This document shows positions 57,224-64,000 of a stretch of DNA of 64,000 nt, one piece after another. The notes below the pieces were generated by a model that was not told the origin of the DNA, did no database searches, and worked only from the letters and a program-made list of their open reading frames with translations. Position 1 is the stretch's first letter. Each line of letters starts with the position of its first letter. Source of the stretch: Glandiceps talaboti (lineage: Eukaryota > Hemichordata > Enteropneusta > Spengelidae); assembly GCF_964340395.1 (NCBI RefSeq), contig NC_135550.1:31247676-31311675 (forward strand), in the 5' to 3' direction. Both the position numbers and the translations under genes were made by a program.

Positions 57224-60200
57224 TTATTTTCCATTCAGGACAGGTACCAATTGTTCTTTAATATTTGTGAATTCTTCCTCGGACAATGAAGCTTCATGTA
57301 GTATTCTTGATGCCTCGTTTTCTGTCATAGTGTCGTACTCTGATTCAACTGTAAAATGAGCATGATAAAGACAATTACAAAAACACTTTATAACATTGTA
57401 GATTAAAACAAACAACAACAATCTAAACATGTATAAACTGTCACAGCATTCATGAGTATAATCTTGTTCCACAACTGTATGCAACTTGATAGTTTTGTCA
57501 AAGCACTGAGAACCTGATTTACTTCCGACTCTGTGAGTAGAAATTTTCATTTGATACTATGAACCCAGAATCCATTCATTCTCGTACTGAGAGCCTGTTT
57601 ATCAATGTTATGTTTTCAAAATATCTATAGTTATGAAGTAAATGACAGGATTGCGTACAGATATGAATGCCCAAACAGTATGTAGTGTTCTCAAATGTGA
57701 TATTTTATTATCCAGATGTTATCTCTCTTACATGAATCAATGACTGCACCTGTGAAAGCTGGTCTGACTGATTATGTTACATAGTTTATTCATATATCTG
57801 TCACATGAACACAACACTATTTGAGGATGTTGTTACCTTTTATTGGTAAATGTCCTGCAAGTTCACATACTGCAATGTTGAAAGCATCTTCTGTTTTAGC
57901 ACCTGTGGATACGCAGTGAATGGTTTGATATCAGTAACATGATTTCATAAAAAGTTGGTCGGTAGACTATGCAGACATGTGTTTGAAACCAAGGCTAAGT
58001 TTATTTATACAACATAAACAAATTCAGTTCAATAGACATGGATATATAGACATACACACAGGCTATGAGAAGTTGGCTGCCAACCAATAGAGTCTTGTTC
58101 AGTCCACTGTTTTCAGTAATAGTGTGTATCACATGTAGAATGTTCATATCTTACCATAGGACGGTCTTCTGGGCCACACATACACTCTTACAGTTCTCTT
58201 GTTGCTATGGCTGTCATGACAAAATACTGTTCCCCTTGTTATGAACATGTTATGTGCTATTTCATTGCTATGGAAATACGAGGTCACCTTGTACACTAAT
58301 CTGTTGGTATGAAGTACAAAACACTTAAAATATTAATCATATATTTCAAAGCATTGCATGTTTGATGAACAATGGTTGCAATCTGATGATGTGATAAACT
58401 ACAGGCTGCTCTATAAAAGGTCACATGAGTTTTTGAAAACAAGAAATTACTACTTTGAATGTACACAAACGTAGACTAGAGACTAGTCATATCTAGTCCA
58501 TCATACCAAACTGATCCAATTTTAGCACAAATTTCTATGCTGAGTTTTAAATTACCACTAACAGCAGTATTTATATGCATTTCATAAATTGGAGCTTTTA
58601 ATATAAACCGATGATGTCATCGCGTGCATATGTAACTTGTATTCACAGTTGAAGGTGGAGTTTAATGATGTAAGCATAATATACATATTGTGGTAGAAAG
58701 AAGTGCCTGTCAATGTCTATGGGATTAAAACTTACATGTTGTGTTTTTAATTTCTTTGCATGATGTCTCTTCTAGCTTTGTGAGTACAAATCACATCAGC
58801 CTAGTTGGTTGGTATGACTATAGACCCTAGTGTAGAGTCTATGGTATGGCAGACTAGATTCCAAAACCAAAGACCAGTCTCTAGTCTAACACAAACTGTA
58901 CTTTTGATAAGAACAACAAATACTCCAATGTAGATGGAATGATTACAAATGTACTCTACACATCACAAATAATATTGCATTTGTACAGAATACCAGGCAC
59001 ATTTTATATACTGATCTTACCTAGCAAGCTCTGTTACTTGTCCTTCCTCCAACTGGAATGCAAACCCTCTAGTTGGATAACCATCGATCTCATGACATCC
59101 CCCATACACAGGTTTGGTAGTCTGTGACAAGTATACATACAGAGAAACACTCAAACAATCACATATGTTAAAGCTTAAACAGATATCAAGAAACTCTTAT
59201 TACCCCGGTACTAAAACATTTGCATGTTTGATCCATTTATATATACATCTTAACTTAACAGTATCAAGAATCATTCAAAACATTTCCTTCTATTATCTGC
59301 ATATGTACAGAAGTTCTGCTAAACAAAGGCAGATTTTTCAAGACAGAAAACACAAGGGACTCAAACCATTTCATTTGATCAATATATTGTGTGAATGCCT
59401 GTACTGTACAATGGCAACATTTATATACACATGACGAAGAAATACAGCATTTCCAGATTTCCAATCATGATTAGAAAATAATCCATGAGTTGTTGTTTTT
59501 TTACATGTGATCTCCATAAATAATCATAAAACTACTTTTTTTTTAATCAATCACTCATGGGATAGCATTGCAAATGAATTCTCTATAAATAATAATTACT
59601 TCTTCTGTTTTCAAATTGATATGATATGGGCAAGGTCTTGAACACAAACAAGTCTTTTGACCCTTCCTATGTCAGTCAACAATATGAACTACATGTAAAG
59701 TTTTCAAGGGAAGGTAGCTCTACAGAATTTGGTACTTCATATGAAATAACACTCAAAAGCGTACAGGTCTTGGGTACTTACAGCAGATTCAATAGCCAAC
59801 TCTTTGTCCAAGTAATAAGCATGGAAGTGAAGATGATTGACTGATGCAAATGCACATAGGCTGTTCCAACCAATTCGAAAACCCCTGTGTGACAGACATG
59901 ATAATTACCATCCAATACATTCATATACAGCTAAAATAATCACATTCATAACATTTTGTAAAGTTTTGTGTAGTAAAAGGCAAAAAAATTACCACGGTAA
60001 CCTGAGGTAGAGAAATTATTTGAGAATTTAATCAACATAAGAAAATACATTTTTTATACCTTTTCTTCAGCATCAGTAAAACAGTATGGTATGAAAAAAT
60101 TATCAAAATATATCAAATCGATTTATCAGAGATAGATCTTTGACAAACAAATGTATACTACTTTTTATGGTAGGTTGGGTTACATTCAATTTGGTACTAG

Positions 60201-63200
60201 CATATCCAAAAGTTAAAAGTAATGATAAAATTTCAAACTAAAAATCAGTATTCTTATTAAAGTTATTCTCGTTTCAGAGTTGGATTGTCACAACAGTGAA
60301 CACTTACTGGTGAGCACTTATAAGAATAGTATCTAGAGCCAACTTTATTGCATTTGGAGTTAAAACCTGTGAATGAAGAAAGAGAATTCATAAGAAATGA
60401 TTATGGATTATTACAAGTTCTCTTGTAAAAACCTGTAATTAAGAATAGTAAATTTATAAGAATTGACTATTTAAAGTTACTCTTATATGAATTGTACGTC
60501 AGATCAATATGATGGAATGAATGTTCTGTGCTTTCTTGGTGGATCACACACATACACAAATTATAAATGTGTCAGTGAATGGCTCATGAACATATTGCAA
60601 TCATTAAGAATGACAGCTGTAAACTTTTCCATTATATCTCACAAACACATCCACGGAAAAGGTTGCAACAATAGAAAGTGCAACTACTATCTAAACTGCT
60701 GGTTATGACAGAGTTCAGGTGCTAGGTCATAGTGACCTCTAAGTAATTTGCATATAAGGTCATCTTGTAAGACACAGTCTACACATCAATAGAAGCCATT
60801 CTGTACAAGTTTATGCCATGCTACATTTATTGTACATATCAGCCATGGACTATATAAGCCACTGGACTATAAGCCTCATCACACTGTCAACAAGGTAAAT
60901 TACTGTGAACATATAATGTTGACTGTCACTCTAAACTTACATTAACTGAAACAATGTTTGGATCAAAATAAATAAGCATTACTATGGAATCACTTAAAGT
61001 TAAATTGCCAAATTCTAAATAACCACAAATAATAATGGCAGAGTTATCTTAAATCAATTATACAATGGTGAAATTCAATTTTAGAATAGGTGGGGTAGGT
61101 AGACTTATTATTTATTTTATTTTATTATATTTGTTTCCATGTGTGAGTGTCTAGTTCAGGATTTCCACTGTTTTCCAAATGTTCTCTGTGTTGTTTATTT
61201 CATCCTATCAGATGTAAAGCCATTACAGATTGGAAGAATAGTTTTAGAGTATCTATTTAAGTTGATGGCAGTTTTCGCATCCACTATTTCTCATGCCATA
61301 CTTCACAATTTCTGCGATTTTGTTATTTTTTTCTTGAATACATAATAAAAGTTTAGGGTCGGCAGTGAAAACCTAGGTGGGGTTGGGTAACCGGAACCGA
61401 ACAATTATTTTTTTAGGTCTAATGGAACTTCCGAGGAAAACTTCCAAGGAAAAGTACTGTATTGCAAACATACAACTTGATCTCCAAAATCTATATTTGG
61501 GCTTCACAGGTTATAATACATCTATGCAGTAATATTTGATGTGAACCTAATGAATCCCATATACTGACCTGAGGAAGACCATGATCCACACTGGGCACTA
61601 TTAGTACATTACAATGTTCTAATGGACTAACATTGATGATGATAATATTTCTGTTTGTCGAAGTGCTCACATCATGACTGACTTCGACCTCTCCATTTAC
61701 TATTGCTTCATCATTCATAAGCTGCTTGGGGTACAGTTCAATTATAATCTGTAGAGAGAGAGAGACAGAGTTTAAACCATCAATGTATGTGAATTACAAA
61801 GTAATTACACACAAGGAGTTCAACTTGTACAGAAATCATACACAGTAATAACAAGTATATTATTCATTCATTCATTTATTGCCAATTTGAAAGTCAATAT
61901 GTACATGTCAATGATGACCAAATAAGACAAAAGGAGAAACAAAATGGCAATTTGGAGTCCAAAAAAAATAGCTTTCCGCTAATCGAGTTTGGCTCCACCG
62001 GTAATGGAAATAATAAGTTATCATTACGGGCTTTAGTTAAACGAACGTATAGATTATAACTATAACACAGACACAGAACTAATTATGACAAGACAAAGAA
62101 CCATAACGGAAAATTTACACATCAGAAATGATATATTCTTTAAACGCATTCCTAAATTCATATTTTCATGTCAGATTTTTCATATGTATTGGAAGACTAT
62201 TGCAGAGTTTAGCACCTGCATATGAGATTGAAAATTGTCCGACAGTTGTGTGTGTGATAGGAATAGATAGATTTTGATAACACCTCAGCCTAGTTTCATA
62301 ACTATGGTCCACACTTTTGAAGTAATCAGTCAAATGATGAGGGAGATATCCATTACATAATTCAAAAATAAAATTTCCAAGACTTAGTTGATAAAGATTA
62401 TGAATATCGAAGAGACCTAAATTCCTAAACAGGGGAGAAGACGGCTGCCTGAAGCTGAAGAATGTAATACAGCGTACACACATTTTCTGTATTTTCAAAA
62501 TAGAAAGTAAATACGATAGGAATGTACTCCCCAGACTTCCAAACCATAGGTGTTGTTGAGCTGAATAAATGCTTTGTATAGTACGAGTAAAATGTGTCTA
62601 GGTACTAATGTCACAATTGAAATAGAATACCAGACTTTTTCTGAATATTTTTTGTCATCTCCTCAATATGGTATTTCCAAGTCAGATGTTTATCAATGGT
62701 ACATTAGAATGGCTGATGATACAAGCAGGTCTAATATGATGGATAATGGATGGATGAATGGTCTATATGATGGACGGATGGATGGTCTAATATAATTTAT
62801 GGATGGATGGTCTAATGTGATGGATGGATTCTTGCATAGGTAAATAAATGTTATTAAAAAGAATGAATGGACTGGCTGCATAGTATCAAATCTTTTGACT
62901 GTGTCAGTAGAAATTTTCATTTGATGTGTTAGTATATTTCGTCTTTTGTTTTATCTTTTTTTCCACTTTTTAAAAAAAAAATTTGTCATCATTATTTTTG
63001 TAATTTCTAAGCAAGTACTGGTATTGCGGTATTATGTACATATTGTTGACTCATTACCTCATGGTCTTTGATTTTCATAAAGTTGAACAGATCAGGATTG
63101 AATGGCTGTGATACACTTTGTATTTCTTGAGGTTTCCTTCTTTCTGTGGCACGTTTCACATTTAGCTAGGAAGAAACATGCATGATATTTTTAATAGTCA

Positions 63201-64000
63201 ACAAAATGAACCCATCACACAACAAGTTTTTATAGTATTACTCAATAAATACATGTATGCCAGTCACATTCATTGTAAATATTAACAAAATGATGATTGG
63301 TAACTTCTACAATTCAAAATTAACAGAAGTATATATTCAGCAATAATTGTTACAGAAGCAAACACAAAATGTAATATATTTAGATTTTTTCACCACCCTT
63401 CTTTCCTTGAAGTAAGTTGTGCAGTGATGTTTCTGAACTTGAGAGCGACCAGCATCTTATACTGATGGGAGCTATATGCATACAGTACAACAATGTTTAC
63501 TCATATACAAGTATTCATAAAAGACAGTCATTCCAACCCCCAACCCCTACCCCTACCCCACCCTATCCCCAATTAAATTATTTCCTTCCTGTCCACTATT
63601 ATGCCAGAACTGTAAAACTTTTAAGACATCATCCCTTGACACATGAGAGCCAGTGTGGCATATTCACATTTTTTATATGGGCATTTGTGGTGTTCTCTGC
63701 AGCTGTACTTTCAAGAGCAAAGGATGGGTGGGTGGCATGACCATCACAACAACTCAGTCTATTCTGAACACACACACGCACGCACACACGCACGCACGCA
63801 CGCACGCATGCACGCACGCACGCACGCACACACACACTTTATCTTGCCTAAAGCACTACTGACCATTTCATTGTGTGTTTTAATTCAACCGATCCAAAAT
63901 ATATCAAATGTATACATACCTGTGCAACAAATTTCAGTTTGCCTGGGATGACTTTGGTCTTTAGACTATCAAGGGTGTATCTGAAGTAACCAGCATCCAC
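57224..64000 (-). CDS. GDPGP1: GDPGP1, GDP-D-glucose phosphorylase (5' part off window)
   Basis: Nine exons are visible and join in phase: 64000-63920 (continues beyond the window), 63165-63058, 61748-61569, 60366-60308, 59884-59782, 59121-59021, 58300-58155, 57902-57837 and 57348-57224. GDPGP1 is a cytosolic HIT-superfamily enzyme that cleaves GDP-glucose with phosphate, probably removing GDP-glucose misincorporated in place of GDP-mannose. It is related to plant VTC2. The HIT motif is [15 protein letters not shown] (exon 5 visible). Other family matches are [74 protein letters not shown] and [16 protein letters not shown]. Translation ends at two consecutive TAA codons. The missing 5' end should hold the initiator and about the first 60-80 residues. 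A LINE 3' end lies in the intron between the 63165 and 61748 exons. Confidence 0.93.
61075..61423 (+). mobile_element. MITE family A, copy 3
   Basis: The right end is well kept (GGTAACCGGAACCGAACAAT...TTTAGGTCTAA). The left terminal repeat is decayed, but the subterminal TCAATTTTAGAATAGGTGGG is intact. It lies in a GDPGP1 intron, in the orientation opposite to the gene. Confidence 0.72.
61861..62600 (-). mobile_element. LINE 3' end (CR1/L2-like) with AATG tail
   Basis: The minus strand encodes the end of an ORF2: [52 protein letters not shown] and [20 protein letters not shown]. This is the C-terminal region of CR1/L2-like reverse-transcriptase ORFs. It is followed by a 3' UTR and then GGCAATAAATGAATGAATGA, a typical short-tandem LINE tail at 61861-61890. 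The tail is intact but the 5' part is missing, so it is a normal 5'-truncated insertion, in a GDPGP1 intron and in the gene's orientation. Confidence 0.8.
62739..62828. repeat. GATG tetranucleotide repeat
   Basis: An irregular GGAT/GATG repeat patch in a GDPGP1 intron. Confidence 0.8.
63769..63838. repeat. CA / CGCA microsatellite
   Basis: CACA and CGCA repeats just downstream of the window-edge GDPGP1 exon. Confidence 0.92.

Noticed and set aside
57224-57550. 108-residue minus-strand frame read as a single exon
   Set aside because: Only 57224-57348 follows a splice acceptor in phase with the preceding GDPGP1 exon; the upstream part of the frame is intron.

Overview
The window is nuclear DNA of an animal, most likely an invertebrate bilaterian. 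It is AT-rich, its genes have many short exons with GT-AG introns, and it is full of microsatellites, minisatellites, LINE debris and small inverted-repeat elements. The proteins read most like those of deuterostome or lophotrochozoan invertebrates, but I cannot name the species. There are no bacterial operons, CRISPR arrays or rRNA genes.

Six host genes can be read by joining exons whose splice sites and phases agree. On the minus strand are a BEN-domain nuclear protein (17670-11143), NPC2, the lysosomal cholesterol carrier (24319-19770), TRMT5, the tRNA m1G37 methyltransferase (29243-26557), DDX28, a mitochondrial DEAD-box helicase (44532-33391), and the 3' part of GDPGP1, GDP-glucose phosphorylase (window end to 57224). 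On the plus strand is BABAM2/BRE, a subunit of the BRISC and BRCA1-A deubiquitinase complexes (44837-50007). DDX28 and BABAM2 are divergent, with about 300 bp between their start codons. These genes serve unrelated housekeeping functions, and the window shows no pathway cluster.

At the left end (8527-1888, minus) lies a two-exon gene for a Crypton-type tyrosine recombinase with its R...HxxR...H...Y residues present. Its single intron holds a 5.2 kb DIRS-type retrotransposon fossil (3191-8373), which carries a second, unrelated tyrosine recombinase. This gives two recombinase-bearing elements nested in one locus.

Other mobile DNA: a family of about 350 bp MITEs with 35 bp terminal inverted repeats (three clear copies and one degenerate relative), a 1589 bp element with about 47 bp TIRs and a TTA duplication (29857-31445), a 195 bp inverted-repeat element (55509-55703) with a relative at 34281, and LINE fragments at 51250, 53430 and 61861-62600.

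The most unusual structure is a minisatellite of about 81 units of 38 bp (38885-41962) in a DDX28 intron. It begins exactly at the exon's 5' splice site, and each unit repeats a near-consensus splice donor, so the gene carries about 80 potential decoy donors in a row. Two further coding-linked repeats occur in BABAM2: a 74 bp triplication running over the end of exon 10 and its splice donor, and a 35 bp minisatellite filling the 3' UTR.
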